Origin: Granulosicoccus sp.
GTDB taxonomy: Bacteria; Pseudomonadota; Gammaproteobacteria; Granulosicoccales; Granulosicoccaceae
Reading direction: 5' to 3'
Assembly (NCBI GenBank): GCA_023300375.1
Contig: JALZWO010000001.1
Location: 37,229 to 101,228 of the forward strand
Length of the DNA stretch: 64,000 bases
Every line of letters begins with the position of its first letter. Position 1 is the first letter of the stretch. This document shows positions 50,627 to 61,193 of this stretch, piece after piece. Below the pieces are notes generated by a model that saw only the letters and a list, made by a program, of their open reading frames with translations, ran no database searches and was not told where the DNA came from. The translations under genes were made by a program, and so were the position numbers.

Positions 50627-51252
50627 CGTGCGGCAACCCTAGCTGCTGTCTGGCGCTTTTGCAAAACATCGACAAGTTTCAGCGATTCTTTTTCCATGTC
50701 GACAATAAGACCATCAACCTTGCCCTTGAAATATCGATGAAACATCAGCGCGGGAATGGCAACCATCAATCCACCTGCAGTGGTGATAAGTGCTTGCGAT
50801 ATACCACCCGCCAACTGTGCCGGATTTCCGACACCCACAGTAGTGATGTTAGTGAACACACTGATCATACCCACAACCGTTCCCAGCAATCCTATCAGTG
50901 GGGTGACCGCGGCGATGGTGCCAAGCGCGTTCAGGTATCGGGTTAATTCATGAGCAACATGACCACCTACCTCTTCAATACTCGCCTTCATGATTTCACG
51001 ATCTTGGCTTCTATTTGCAAGCCCAGCCGCCAGCACACGTCCTAATGGAGAGCCTTGTTGGATGTCACGTATCTTGTCATCATCAAGCTGTCGTGTACTC
51101 GCCATGCGCCAGACGTCTGCGACCAGATTGTCGGGTACGACCTTTTCGCGACGTAAGGAGATGAATCGTTCGCCCACTATCGCCAGCGCAACGATGGAAC
51201 AGAGCACAATCGGCAGCATCAACCAACCACCAGCAGTTACTATTTCCCACAC
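50623..51252 (-). CDS. exbB: biopolymer transport protein ExbB/TolQ/MotA family
   Basis: 209 residues from a GTG start (MWEIVTAGGWLMLPIVLCSIVALAIVGERF). Three membrane helices: ~8-28, ~105-130 (LGTIAAVTPLIGLLGTVVGMISVF) and ~150-175 (GGISQALITTAGGLMVAIPALMFH). These motifs are characteristic of the proton channel pentamer. The frame is open to 51321, but AAGGA 8 bases before the GTG at 51252 and the family's N-terminus fix the start. It overlaps the 3' end of comEC by 13 bases. Confidence 0.93.
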   Translation of the reverse strand: MWEIVTAGGWLMLPIVLCSIVALAIVGERFISLRREKVVPDNLVADVWRMASTRQLDDDKIRDIQQGSPLGRVLAAGLANRSQDREIMKASIEEVGGHVAHELTRYLNALGTIAAVTPLIGLLGTVVGMISVFTNITTVGVGNPAQLAGGISQALITTAGGLMVAIPALMFHRYFKGKVDGLIVDMEKESLKLVDVLQKRQTAARVAAR

Positions 51253-53780
51253 AATTTTATTCCTTTTTGCGACAACGCTAATAGCCGCAATACTAGAGAC
51301 TGATCGGCGAATTGCTGCCAACAGTCTGGATTAACGATACCGTGCCAAAAGCGACGGTGTGAATGCCACCATGTTAACGGTGGATAGGTCAAACCTTCAG
51401 GTCCCAGCGAGAATGATACAGCCCCATCGGTGCCTGTAACGAATACGCGCGAACCAGATAGGTTATAGCGTAATTTTACATCACTGTGAGGAAAACCAAA
51501 CCGGTTACGGGCACCTGCCGAGAAAACAACGTACTCGGGGCGCATTCTGTCAACAAAATCCTGAGTAGACGAGGTTTTGCTGCCGTGATGTGGAGCACTC
51601 ATAATGGTGACAGGAAAGCGCTCATTAGCGCCAAAATTCGACAGCAGCTGTGCCTCTGCCGCAGTTTCAATATCGCCTGTAAGCAGAACACGACTTTTGC
51701 CTGAATGAGCTAACAGCACACATGAGCGATTATTGTCACCACCTCTGGTTGCAAAGTTTGGGTGCAGAAAACCAAAGTTCACCGACTCGACCTCCCAAGA
51801 AATGCCCGATTGGCATGACTTAACCGGTTTATTGTTGAATGAGGGCAAGTTCTGGCTTGTATACACGCTAATCTCGGGGTATCTGGCTAAAACATCGGGT
51901 ACACCAAAAGCGTGATCCTCGTCTCCATGAGAGACAACCAGTGTGTCGATGTGCTTTCGCCCAGAGGCGTGAAGAAATGGCACTACAACCGCCTCAAACA
52001 TGCTGAGCTGCGGCGATACCTTACCACCCGTATCGAACAGTAGCGTCTCATCTCCAGCAAAAATCAGCACCGCCAAACCCTGCCCAACGTCGAGAAAATG
52101 CACATCAAAACGATCATTTGCAGGAGCCGCAATATTGAACAGAACAGCCGGAAGAAATAACGGCAACGCCATAGCGCGTAGTTTCAAACCGCGAGGGCCA
52201 AACACGACAACCAGACCGGCAATGCTCAGTAGGAATGCGGTAATACCTGGCAATACCAATACGATAGAACTGAGCTGCGTTGCATCTAACCACTTCAAAA
52301 AGAGCATTAAGCAGTGCAAGGAGAGTGTGGTCAACGCGAGCAAAGGCAAAGCAACGCTATCGCTAACACTGCTGGCAACAAGGGTCATTAATGCCAGTGG
52401 CACAGATACCATCGCAACCCATGGCACGGCAATAAGATTAGCCAAAGGGGCTAATAATGAACCTGACTGGAAAAACCACGCACCCACCGGCAACAGAACA
52501 ATACCCAGTAAACAGTGCGTGCGCGCCGTATGGCGTAACTGAATGAAACGAGACTTCAGTGAACCGCGAGAGCTTACAATCGGCGCACGAACATGACCTC
52601 GGTGAAGATAGATAAGCGTTGCCACTGTGCCAAACGAGAGCCAGAAACCTGCTGACAACGGATTGAGAACATTCGTGCTCAGTATGACTGCCAAGGCGAT
52701 ACATAATGCCGCCATGGGTGGCAAAAAACGAAGTCGCAACGCCGCCAATATCCAGACGCTAAGCATCAAAACAGCCCGTTGTGTGGGTAGCTCAAAGCCC
52801 GCCAAAAGCGCGTATAACGATGCCAACAACAAGCTGCTAATCAACAAGCAGATGCGCAAATCAGGCAAAGGTCGTGCACTGGATGTCACTAACGCTATTC
52901 GGCGCGCACCTCCCAGCAGTAGCTTGCCGCCCAATAGTACCCACGCCGCAACCAACCCCACGTGCAATCCTGATATTGCCACCAAGTGTGCTGTGCCGGT
53001 GGTGCGTAACAATTCCCACTGTTGATCAGATATGCCAGACTTGAAACCAACACTAAGCGCCTGCACTAGTCCCAAGTACTCACTGCTATGAGAAGCTGAT
53101 TGGACTATGGATTGAACCAAAGACTGAGGAGATCCCGGCACATTGATTGGTTTTGGAGTCGATGTTGACAACAATGCTGACAGCTGTTGAATTTTTTGCG
53201 ACACATTATGTCTAACAGCGCTCAGAGTTGTTGCCCTCACTTGCGACACTCTGGCAGCATGGGTTGCCTCCCTAACGTAGCCTTTTGCGTGAATACCTTT
53301 AACCAGCGACCAAGCCACTGCATCAAACCCTCCCGGATTACGTAACGACATTGGAGGCTTTAATCTGACAGTGAATCGCCACGACTCGCCAGCGAGTAAA
53401 TCAGGAGATCGTCCGTACCACGAGAGTCTGATGCGTTCGACGTTGAGTGGCGATGAGCACGAATGACAAGAAACAAGCTCTGCAATAAATGAAAGTCTGC
53501 GCTCCTGCCTTTCAGGAATGCTATCAATAAGGACGGTTATATCGAGATCGGCTGAGACCTGATGTTCCAGTAGCTGGTGGCTAGCCAGTGAGTAGAGTGC
53601 TAAAAACGTTACACTCATGGCGACCAGCATGCCTGAGACAAAGACACGAGACCCACGGAACCTAAGGCCAAGCAGAAGTGATAACACGAGAAAAACGACG
53701 CAAAACCAAGTTGGTGGCAATTGACTTAGGTTCACAATACCTAAGATGGTAACTAAACAGGCACACGCAAAAACTCTCAT
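51240..53780 (-). CDS. comEC: DNA internalization protein ComEC/Rec2
   Basis: 846 residues. N-terminal hydrophobic helices, a DUF4131-like periplasmic segment (~75-170), the Competence channel domain (LVQALSVGFKSGISDQQWELLRTTGTAHLVAISGLHVGLVAAWVLL ... FELPTQRAVLMLSVWILAAL) and a C-terminal metallo-beta-lactamase-like domain (VHFLDVGQGLAVLIFAGDETLLFDTGG, VVSHGDEDHAFGV, APHHGSKTSSTQDFVD). It carries single-stranded DNA across the inner membrane during transformation. All key motifs are present. It leads the exbB-exbD-msbA-lpxK-kdsB series and is divergent from the DUF2062 gene. Confidence 0.94.
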   Translation of the reverse strand: MRVFACACLVTILGIVNLSQLPPTWFCVVFLVLSLLLGLRFRGSRVFVSGMLVAMSVTFLALYSLASHQLLEHQVSADLDITVLIDSIPERQERRLSFIAELVSCHSCSSPLNVERIRLSWYGRSPDLLAGESWRFTVRLKPPMSLRNPGGFDAVAWSLVKGIHAKGYVREATHAARVSQVRATTLSAVRHNVSQKIQQLSALLSTSTPKPINVPGSPQSLVQSIVQSASHSSEYLGLVQALSVGFKSGISDQQWELLRTTGTAHLVAISGLHVGLVAAWVLLGGKLLLGGARRIALVTSSARPLPDLRICLLISSLLLASLYALLAGFELPTQRAVLMLSVWILAALRLRFLPPMAALCIALAVILSTNVLNPLSAGFWLSFGTVATLIYLHRGHVRAPIVSSRGSLKSRFIQLRHTARTHCLLGIVLLPVGAWFFQSGSLLAPLANLIAVPWVAMVSVPLALMTLVASSVSDSVALPLLALTTLSLHCLMLFLKWLDATQLSSIVLVLPGITAFLLSIAGLVVVFGPRGLKLRAMALPLFLPAVLFNIAAPANDRFDVHFLDVGQGLAVLIFAGDETLLFDTGGKVSPQLSMFEAVVVPFLHASGRKHIDTLVVSHGDEDHAFGVPDVLARYPEISVYTSQNLPSFNNKPVKSCQSGISWEVESVNFGFLHPNFATRGGDNNRSCVLLAHSGKSRVLLTGDIETAAEAQLLSNFGANERFPVTIMSAPHHGSKTSSTQDFVDRMRPEYVVFSAGARNRFGFPHSDVKLRYNLSGSRVFVTGTDGAVSFSLGPEGLTYPPLTWWHSHRRFWHGIVNPDCWQQFADQSLVLRLLALSQKGIKLCGK

Positions 53781-53917
53781 GCTACTAAAACATCACTTGC
53801 AGGCACCAACAGTGCAAAGCAATGTTCTGAGTATTGCTGAGCAGTTACCGTCGGACAACCGCTAACGAGGATCAGGCTTGGAGATGAACCGCTGCCAGAA
53901 AACAAGCAGGAGCAAAC

Positions 53918-54481
53918 GTGCCAGATAACTGGTTCAAAAACCGTTTGCCCGATGCAGCCAAACTGCGACACACGCTGCAAAAGCAGCTGGGCGGATCCGG
54001 CGAAGAAAAAAAGGGCATTCGGCTCTGGGTCAGAAATACCTTCGCACAGCCGATGGTGTGGCACCTTAACCGACGCTCTGTAGCGGGCGGTGTAGCGGTA
54101 GGCCTGTTTGTAAGTTGGGTTCCCGTGCCATTGCAGATGCTGCTTGCAGCCGTGCTCGCAGCGGTAATGCGCGTCCATGTGCCTGTCTCCGTGGTCATGG
54201 TGTGGTTCACCAATCCTTTGACCTTTGCCCCTCTACTGTATGCCGCTTGGCGAAGCGGGTCAATGATTCTTGGCAAACCAGTATTTGCCGAGCCTTTAAG
54301 TTTTAGCACTCACTCGATCTTGGATAAAGCCGGCCAAGCGTGGCCCACCTTACTCACGGGCATGTTGTTCTGCGCAGCTTTGTCGGCAGTTATAGGCTTT
54401 ACCGTGACAATGTTGGTGTGGCGCATTCACGCCATTCGCCGCTGGAAGCTACGGAGATCTCGACGTGCAGCCGATCAATAA
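53918..54481 (+). CDS. DUF2062 membrane protein
   Basis: 187 residues. Polar basic N-terminus (~1-45), then hydrophobic segments with the family's WHLNRRSVAGGVAVGLFVSWVPVPLQMLLAAVLAAVMRVHVPVSVVMVWFTNPLTFAPLLYAAW, an amphipathic middle and a last helix (LLTGMLFCAALSAVIGFTVTMLVW), ending in a basic tail. Function is unknown in the family. Its position between comEC and the lolCDE genes is common in Gammaproteobacteria. Two long minus-strand frames overlap it but encode no recognisable protein. Confidence 0.85.
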   Translation: MPDNWFKNRLPDAAKLRHTLQKQLGGSGEEKKGIRLWVRNTFAQPMVWHLNRRSVAGGVAVGLFVSWVPVPLQMLLAAVLAAVMRVHVPVSVVMVWFTNPLTFAPLLYAAWRSGSMILGKPVFAEPLSFSTHSILDKAGQAWPTLLTGMLFCAALSAVIGFTVTMLVWRIHAIRRWKLRRSRRAADQ

Positions 54482-54569
54482 GCTGCCCATTTGCAAACGA
54501 TTTCCTCTAACGTGGGCTCTTACAGGCGTAAACCTTTACAGGTGTAAAAAAACGCCAGTGGCTGATCGT

Positions 54570-55301
54570 CTACGGCGAGTCCGCGACCAACTCGCCTCGA
54601 GTTAATTTCAGCACTCTGTCCATTTTGGCAGCCAGGCGGGTGTCGTGTGTGACCACCAGAAAACTGGTGCCAATCTCTTTGTTGAGCTCAAGCATCAATT
54701 CATAGACACGCCCTGCTGTCTCCTCATCGAGGTTGCCTGTAGGCTCATCCGCTAGTACCACAGCCGGCTGAGTCACAAGCGCGCGGGCAATGGCAGCTCG
54801 CTGTCTTTCGCCACCCGACAATTCCGCCGGTTTATGCGCGAAACGCTCACCCAGACCTACCCTATCGAGCAGAGTTTGCGCTCGCTTCAACGCATCAACT
54901 TTAGATACTCCACGGATCAGAAGCGGCATACTGACGTTTTCTTGCGCTGAAAATTCTGGTAATAAGTGATGAAATTGATACACGAAGCCCACAGCTTGAT
55001 TGCGCAAGCGACCTCTCTTAACCTGGCTCAATTGCGCCATATTTTGCCCGGTGACATGCACCGTACCTGAGGTGGGTGTATCAAGCCCACCCAGCAGATG
55101 CAGCAGAGTGCTCTTACCGCTACCCGATTGCCCAATGATGGCAACTCGTTCACCAACACCGATTTGCAGAGACACATCCTTGAGCACTTCCACACTCAAA
55201 TCGCCCTGCTCGTAACGGCGCCCCAAATTCTGTGCTTGCAAAACCATGTCAGTGGCTGCCGATTGCTGCTCAGTTAACACTGATTTATCTGAATTATTCA
55301 T
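54570..55301 (-). CDS. lolD: lipoprotein-releasing system ATPase LolD
   Basis: 243 residues from the ATG at 55301. ABC ATPase of the MacB/LolD type: Walker [26 protein letters not shown], the LolD-specific [24 protein letters not shown], signature [16 protein letters not shown], Walker [17 protein letters not shown]-loop LVVTHD. It powers extraction of outer-membrane lipoproteins for LolA. The frame is open to 55376, but that part lies inside the permease gene and lacks family similarity. The chosen start overlaps the permease end by 8 bases. Confidence 0.94.
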   Translation of the reverse strand: MNNSDKSVLTEQQSAATDMVLQAQNLGRRYEQGDLSVEVLKDVSLQIGVGERVAIIGQSGSGKSTLLHLLGGLDTPTSGTVHVTGQNMAQLSQVKRGRLRNQAVGFVYQFHHLLPEFSAQENVSMPLLIRGVSKVDALKRAQTLLDRVGLGERFAHKPAELSGGERQRAAIARALVTQPAVVLADEPTGNLDEETAGRVYELMLELNKEIGTSFLVVTHDTRLAAKMDRVLKLTRGELVADSP

Positions 55302-56544
55302 AAGCAAGTGCCATTGCAGGGTCTGTTTTGGACGCACGCCATGCTGGATACAACGTTGCCAGTAGCGACAAACCAAATGACATCAAGCCTACTTTGACCA
55401 CATCAGCCTGTCGTAAATCAGATGGCATCTCGTCGATGTAGTACACCTCCGGATTGAGCACAGGACCTGTAAATTGCTCGATAAAAGGCACTACCACATC
55501 GATGTTACTGGCAAGCAAAATACCGCCAGCCAGACCCGCAACTGTGCCAACCACACCAATGAGCGTGCCTTGTACGACAAAGATAGACAAGATACTCATA
55601 GGGGATGCGCCCTGCGTGCGAAGGATGGCAATGTCAGCTTGTTTATCCTGAACGAGCATCACAAGCGTGGATATAATATTGAACGCCGCCACAGCCACAA
55701 TCATGGAAAGAATGATAAACATCATCGTCTTTTCCATTTTCACCGCTAAAAAATAATTAGCATTTTGTTGTGTCCAGTCGCTGACGAAATAATCAAAGCC
55801 CAACTCTTTGCGTAGCTCACGCGCCACAACGGGCGCCCTGCCAGTATCCTGTAGTTTCAGCCGTACACCGGAAAACCCATCTTCAAGCTTGAGTAATTTG
55901 GCGCTGTCGCTTGCGTGCATTACCGCCAGATTCCGGTCAAACTGGAACATACCAAAGCGAAAAACCCCAGTCACGGTGAAGCGCTTGATGCGCGGTACGA
56001 AACCCATTGGAGTAACACTGGCTTCAGGGGTAATGACCATAATACGATCACCCGCGATTGCGCCGAGGTAGCTAGCTAGATCGGCTCCTAGAAGCATGCC
56101 AAATTCACCAGGTTGCAAGGCAACCTCTAGGGACTCGGTTTGCTCAAGACTCTCGCCCAATTCTGATACTTCGGGTTCCTGATCAGGCAGTACCCCTCGA
56201 ATAAGCGCGCCCGTTGAACGACCCGCATGCACCAACATCACTTGCCCCTCAACGTAGGGAGCAGCGCCTATGACTTCCTCGTGAGACTTCGCAATGTCTG
56301 CCACTGTTTGCCAGTCTTGAATGGGCTCGCCCAAACCCGACACCGTTGCGTGGGAGGATGCGCCTATGATTCGCTCGCGCATCTCCTTCTCAAAACCATT
56401 CATGACTGATGTAACCGTAATGAGCGCCGTCACGCCTAGCGCGATGCCCAATATGGAGACCAGAGAGATGAAGGAGATGAAATGATTACGCCGCTTGGCC
56501 CGCGTATAACGCAGCCCTACGAATAGTTCGTATGGTTGAAACAT
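55294..56544 (-). CDS. lolC: lipoprotein-releasing system permease LolC/LolE
   Basis: 416 residues; FtsX-type permease. N-terminal [57 protein letters not shown] is the Lol signature. The first membrane helix is followed by a ~200-residue periplasmic domain and three C-terminal helices ([15 protein letters not shown] with [63 protein letters not shown]). Only one permease gene accompanies lolD, so it may act as a homodimer (LolF-like) or a second gene lies elsewhere. Confidence 0.92.
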   Translation of the reverse strand: MFQPYELFVGLRYTRAKRRNHFISFISLVSILGIALGVTALITVTSVMNGFEKEMRERIIGASSHATVSGLGEPIQDWQTVADIAKSHEEVIGAAPYVEGQVMLVHAGRSTGALIRGVLPDQEPEVSELGESLEQTESLEVALQPGEFGMLLGADLASYLGAIAGDRIMVITPEASVTPMGFVPRIKRFTVTGVFRFGMFQFDRNLAVMHASDSAKLLKLEDGFSGVRLKLQDTGRAPVVARELRKELGFDYFVSDWTQQNANYFLAVKMEKTMMFIILSMIVAVAAFNIISTLVMLVQDKQADIAILRTQGASPMSILSIFVVQGTLIGVVGTVAGLAGGILLASNIDVVVPFIEQFTGPVLNPEVYYIDEMPSDLRQADVVKVGLMSFGLSLLATLYPAWRASKTDPAMALAYE

Positions 56545-56783
56545 ATTACAGTAGAGCTATGAACGGACCTGAAGGTTCGGCACTTGCGAAAAATATCAAG
56601 TTACCCGGTGATGTTCTAGTGTAGTGAATCACCACGTATATATGGGACAATTACGTCCGTTAGACGTTAAACCTTTCAAAATCTGTGTCTGCAGTGCCAC
56701 GCAGCACACACAATTCGCTCCAGCAGCGCTAAAAAAATCATGTTAAAGCCGTGTTACACCCATCACACGAGGATCATTGCGTA

Positions 56784-59700
56784 GTGCCAGACACATCTGC
56801 CTTGCTGTTCTCCAACACGATGATCAAAGCCACCCGATGGGGCAAGCTGTATGGCTCCACCGAGTCACTGGCCATCGCCGAATACGCCAGCCATCTCGAC
56901 GGCCTGTGCGTGGTCGTTGCGCCCAGCACATCAGAGTTATTGCATCTGGAGGTAGAGCTACAGTTCTATGCAGGCGCTAACACCCCGGTGCACGTACTTG
57001 GCGATTGGGAAACGCTCAGCTACGATCGCGTGTCACCGCACCAAGACATCATCTCGCAACGCATACGCACGCTTCATTCATTGGGTGCTACACAAAAAGG
57101 CATTCTATTGCTCACGGCTGCAGCTCTCATGCAGCGATTGCCACCTCAAAGCTTTCTCGATCAACATGCCTTACAAATCAAAACGGGCGATATTCTCGAA
57201 TTAACAGAATTTCGAGTGCGCTTGGTTGAGGCTGGGTACCGTCTCGTTACGCAAGTGGAAGAACACGGTGAATTCGCCGTGCGGGGCTCTATCCTCGATC
57301 TCTTCCCGATGAGTACCCAAAAGCCACTGCGTGTGGAATTTCTAGACGATGAAATTGACACTATCCGTACCTTTGATGTGGACACTCAACGCGGATTGGA
57401 AAAGACCACAAAAATTGAATTACTTCCAGCGCATGAGTTTCCTTTGAACGAGGAAGGCATAGCCCTGTTTCGAAAACAGTATCGCAACAGCTTTGCAGCG
57501 GAGAGTAAAAACACATCCATCTATTCTGAAGTGAGCGAAGGACGTGCACCTGCTGGCATTGAGTATTACATGCCTTTGTTCTTCGAAGAAACAACCTCGT
57601 TGTTCGCCTACTTACCCAGTGCCGTCAGCATAGTCATGGTCGACGGTGCCAATGAGGCATTAAAGCAATTTGAAGCCACTACGGCTGATCGCTATGAACA
57701 ACGCAGGCACGATGTTGAACGTCCTATTCTGCCACCCAATGAAATCTACTTGAGTAACAAAGATATTCAGGCCCAATTGGGTGAACTCACAACAGTACAG
57801 TCGCAACGCTTCGAGATTCAAGCAAATGATAGCCAGAACATCAACATTGCTAATGAGGCGCCAGGGTTGTTCCCAGTTGAGCCACGTGGCGAACGTCCCA
57901 TGGGTGCTTTGCAAGATTTTCTGGGTAAATTCCCTGGACGTGTGCTGTTTGTCGCTGAATCTACAGGTCGACGTGAGGCGCTACTAGATCAACTTGTTGG
58001 TAATCGTTTAAAGCCTGAAACGGTTGGGAGCTGGGCTGAGTTCCTGGCTAGTGATAGACAATTATGCCTAACCACAGCGGCTATTGATCGCGGCTTGCAA
58101 TTGCCTGAAGCCGGCATTGCCATGATCACAGAAAACCAACTGGGCTCTGGACGCATCAAGCGACGTGAGAGAAAACGTGCAACGCGCGATTCAGAAAGCA
58201 TCATTAGCAACCTTACTGACCTGAACATAGGTGCTCCGGTTGTACATATAGATCACGGCGTTGGACGTTATCAAGGGCTCACCACTCTCACGGTTGGCAA
58301 AGTGGGTAATGAGTACCTGACCATTCACTATGCAGGCGATGACAAACTCTATGTACCAGTGGCCTCATTGCATTTAATCAGTCGCTACGCAGGAGCTAGT
58401 GAGGACAGCGCACCACTGCATAAGCTCGGTACAGACACTTGGCAAAAAGTTCGTAGAAAAGCGGCTGAGAAAGCCTACGATGTGGCCGCTGAATTATTAG
58501 AAATTCACGCTCGACGCGCCGCTAAAAAAGGCTTTGCTTTTCCCAAGAATTCTGATAATTATTCGATATTTAGCGATGCATTTCCGTACGAGGAAACACC
58601 TGATCAGCTCACAGCCATAGAGGCGGTAGTAGACGATTTGCGTTCGCCGCAGCCTACCGATCGTGTGGTGTGTGGTGATGTGGGTTTTGGTAAAACCGAG
58701 GTTGCCATGCGTGCAGCGTTTGTGGCGGTTGATGGTGGCAAGCAGGTAGCCGTGCTAGTTCCCACCACCTTGCTAGCCAAACAACACCACCAAAATTTCA
58801 TGGATCGCTTTGCCGACTGGCCTGTTCAAATAGAAGCCTTGTCGCGTTTCGAAACCGCCAAAGAGCAAAAAGCCATTTTGAAAAAGCTCGAATCAGGTGG
58901 CATTGATATCATCATTGGCACGCATAAATTGTTAAGCAAGGATATTCGCTATAACAATTTGGGCTTGGTTATCATTGATGAAGAACACCGCTTTGGAGTG
59001 CGCCATAAAGAACACATGAAAGCGCTTCGGTCCGAAGTCGATATCGTTACGCTCACGGCCACGCCTATTCCACGCACCTTGAATATGGGGCTAGCAGGGA
59101 TGCGTGATTTATCAATTATCGCCACACCACCACAACACCGCCATGCCATCAAAACATTTGTGGGTGAATGGTCTGAAGTACAAATTCGAGAGGCCTGTGA
59201 ACGCGAATTATCACGCGGTGGTCAAGTGTACTTTTTGCACAATGAAGTGCAGACCATTGAGCGTATTTCTGAAGACTTAGAGCGTATCATTCCCGGCGCC
59301 AAGGTGCAGTACGCACATGGCCAAATGCGCGAGGGCGATCTGGAACAAGTGATGAATGATTTTTATCATCAACGATTTAATATTCTGGTTGCCACCACCA
59401 TCATTGAAAGTGGGATCGATGTCCCTAGCGCGAACACTATCCTTATTAACCGTGCTGATAAACTGGGATTGGCGCAATTGCATCAGTTGCGTGGCCGTGT
59501 CGGTCGATCACACCACCGTGCCTATGCTTATTTAATCACTCCACCTAAGGGGTCAATGACCAAAGATGCCGAGAAGCGTTTGCAGGCCATCGAATCGTTG
59601 GAAGATCTGGGTGTCGGTTTTACTCTTGCCACACACGATCTTGAAATTCGTGGTGCTGGCGAGCTACTCGGTGAAGGTCAGAGTGGACAAATCCAAGAAA

Positions 59701-60239
59701 TTGGTTTCACCTTGTACAGTGAGCTTCTCAGCCGAGCCGTTAAAGCACTCAAGAGCGGCAAGCTACCTGATTATGACAAGCCATTAGCGCAAGGCACAGA
59801 GGTGGACCTTGGTGTGCCTGCCTTACTACCATCAGACTACGTGCCCGATGTGCATCAGCGATTGATCTTGTACAAGAGAATATCTAACGCCCAAGACACC
59901 GAAAAACTGCGCGACTTGAAGATTGAGCTGATAGATCGGTTTGGATTATTACCTGAGCAAACTGAGCGCTTGTTTGATGTCATGCGCTTACGCTTACGTA
60001 GTGAAACGATGGGTATAGAGCGCTTAGAACTTAACTCTGGCGGTGCGCGTATTGTCTTTTCAACTGATCCGCAAATCGATCCTATGGCGCTTATTCAAAT
60101 CATCCAGAAACACAGTGATATCTATAAGTTTGACGGTAAAAAAATACTGCGGGTTATCAAGGTGTTTGAAGAATCTAGTGAAGCTCAAAGCTTTGTCGAT
60201 GAGTTGTTGGATAAGTTAATGTTAAAGGAAGCTGCTTAA
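56784..60239 (+). CDS. mfd: transcription-repair coupling factor
   Basis: About 1151 residues (E. coli 1148). UvrB-homology N-terminal modules (QRIRTLHSLGAT..., VEEHGEFAVRGSILDLFPM), RNA-polymerase-interacting domain (GAPVVHIDHGVGRYQGLTTL ... GDDKLYVPVASLHLISRYAG), RecG-like helicase with Walker A VVCGDVGFGKTEVAMRAAF, DEEH box VIIDEEHRFGVRHKE, TLTATPIPRTLNMGLAGMRDLS, motif VI HQLRGRVGRSHHRAYAYL, and the TRCF C-terminal regulatory domain. It displaces stalled RNA polymerase and recruits UvrA. GTG at 56784 is preferred over GTG at 56751 by length; both have only moderate ribosome binding sites. Confidence 0.96.
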   Translation: MPDTSALLFSNTMIKATRWGKLYGSTESLAIAEYASHLDGLCVVVAPSTSELLHLEVELQFYAGANTPVHVLGDWETLSYDRVSPHQDIISQRIRTLHSLGATQKGILLLTAAALMQRLPPQSFLDQHALQIKTGDILELTEFRVRLVEAGYRLVTQVEEHGEFAVRGSILDLFPMSTQKPLRVEFLDDEIDTIRTFDVDTQRGLEKTTKIELLPAHEFPLNEEGIALFRKQYRNSFAAESKNTSIYSEVSEGRAPAGIEYYMPLFFEETTSLFAYLPSAVSIVMVDGANEALKQFEATTADRYEQRRHDVERPILPPNEIYLSNKDIQAQLGELTTVQSQRFEIQANDSQNINIANEAPGLFPVEPRGERPMGALQDFLGKFPGRVLFVAESTGRREALLDQLVGNRLKPETVGSWAEFLASDRQLCLTTAAIDRGLQLPEAGIAMITENQLGSGRIKRRERKRATRDSESIISNLTDLNIGAPVVHIDHGVGRYQGLTTLTVGKVGNEYLTIHYAGDDKLYVPVASLHLISRYAGASEDSAPLHKLGTDTWQKVRRKAAEKAYDVAAELLEIHARRAAKKGFAFPKNSDNYSIFSDAFPYEETPDQLTAIEAVVDDLRSPQPTDRVVCGDVGFGKTEVAMRAAFVAVDGGKQVAVLVPTTLLAKQHHQNFMDRFADWPVQIEALSRFETAKEQKAILKKLESGGIDIIIGTHKLLSKDIRYNNLGLVIIDEEHRFGVRHKEHMKALRSEVDIVTLTATPIPRTLNMGLAGMRDLSIIATPPQHRHAIKTFVGEWSEVQIREACERELSRGGQVYFLHNEVQTIERISEDLERIIPGAKVQYAHGQMREGDLEQVMNDFYHQRFNILVATTIIESGIDVPSANTILINRADKLGLAQLHQLRGRVGRSHHRAYAYLITPPKGSMTKDAEKRLQAIESLEDLGVGFTLATHDLEIRGAGELLGEGQSGQIQEIGFTLYSELLSRAVKALKSGKLPDYDKPLAQGTEVDLGVPALLPSDYVPDVHQRLILYKRISNAQDTEKLRDLKIELIDRFGLLPEQTERLFDVMRLRLRSETMGIERLELNSGGARIVFSTDPQIDPMALIQIIQKHSDIYKFDGKKILRVIKVFEESSEAQSFVDELLDKLMLKEAA

Positions 60240-60244
60240 CCGTT

Positions 60245-60264
60245 ATTCCCGCATAGGCGGGAAT
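60245..60264. repeat. REP-like palindrome after mfd
   Basis: ATTCCCGC-ATAG-GCGGGAAT, the same core as the cluster at 8707-8726, 5 bases after the mfd stop. A small CCAG/CTGG stem follows. It may stabilise or end the mfd mRNA. Confidence 0.75.
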
Positions 60265-60398
60265 CCAGCATGCTCTGGCACTTACGCTAGTCTAAATAGA
60301 TCTTCGCCTACGCGCAGATGACGATGGCTTACGACAATCTGACTAGAAAGGGCTGCAGCCTAGGCACAACAGCTCTTTGAGGGCGATACAGGCAAAGG

Positions 60399-60962
60399 CT
60401 ATGCAGAATCGTCCAGCAAAGAACGAAGGTGCTGCCGCAGCTCAGCCGACAACTCTGGGTCGGTGAGCTCACCTTTTTCAGTATCAAATGTCTCTGCAAA
60501 ACGACCAACCGATAAGCTACCTCGCAGGTCTGCGCCGAAGAAGCCCGCTGACCCCTCAGCAATTCTAAGAACACTAGCACCACCTCCCCCTCCAGGTGCC
60601 GCTGCCATGATGACCATAGGCTTGTTCTGAAAGACTTTTTTACCTAAGCGTGAGCACCAATCAAAAATGCTCTTGAACACGGCCGAGTAGTTTCCGTTAT
60701 GTTCGGCATAGGCAATCAATAAGACGTCTGCCTCACCTATTGCTTTGTGAAATGCAATAGCAGCCTCTGGTATCCCGTTAGCCGTCTCTTCATCAATGCC
60801 ATAAATCGGCATCTCGAAGTCGTTGAGGTCGAGCACCTGAATCTCGACGGTCGTATCTATCTCCGCTTTCAATACGTTGGCTGCATGTGTTACCAGCTGT
60901 TTGTTTATCGAAGCTCGGCTGTTGCTTGCAGCAAATGCAAGTGCCTTGATTGACTTTGACAT
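60399..60962 (-). CDS. NAD(P)H-dependent FMN reductase
   Basis: 187-residue flavodoxin-like protein of the NADPH-dependent FMN reductase family: ALAFAASNSRASINKQLVTHAANVL (phosphate-binding SxSxxSxN-like start), DLNDFEMPIYGIDEE, ADVLLIAYAEHNGNYSAVFKSIFDWCSRLG (flavin loop), and KPMVIMAAAPGGGGGASVL. It transfers electrons from NAD(P)H to FMN or quinone-like acceptors; the in vivo acceptor is unknown. It stands alone between mfd and the exported TPR protein. Confidence 0.87.
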   Translation of the reverse strand: MSKSIKALAFAASNSRASINKQLVTHAANVLKAEIDTTVEIQVLDLNDFEMPIYGIDEETANGIPEAAIAFHKAIGEADVLLIAYAEHNGNYSAVFKSIFDWCSRLGKKVFQNKPMVIMAAAPGGGGGASVLRIAEGSAGFFGADLRGSLSVGRFAETFDTEKGELTDPELSAELRQHLRSLLDDSA

Positions 60963-61193
60963 AATTGAGTTGATCGATTGGTTAGGGAACGATAAATTTT
61001 TTCTCAGTTAGCATTATACGCATTACGAATGGCGTCCACTTGGTCGCAATTGATTCCGTCCTTATCTCTTAGTGTGAATCTGGTGAATAACCTCTGCGGT
61101 GACAGCAACCGTGCCAACAATCGTCCACTGATCATGAGTGATTTACGATCAAGCAGAAGTCACAGTGTGATCTAGACGCTGTTACGACACTCA

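Noticed and set aside
53777..54309. Two overlapping long minus-strand ORFs (133 and 145 residues)
   Set aside because: They lie opposite the DUF2062 gene, whose membrane pattern and context are clear; the minus frames have no recognisable protein features.
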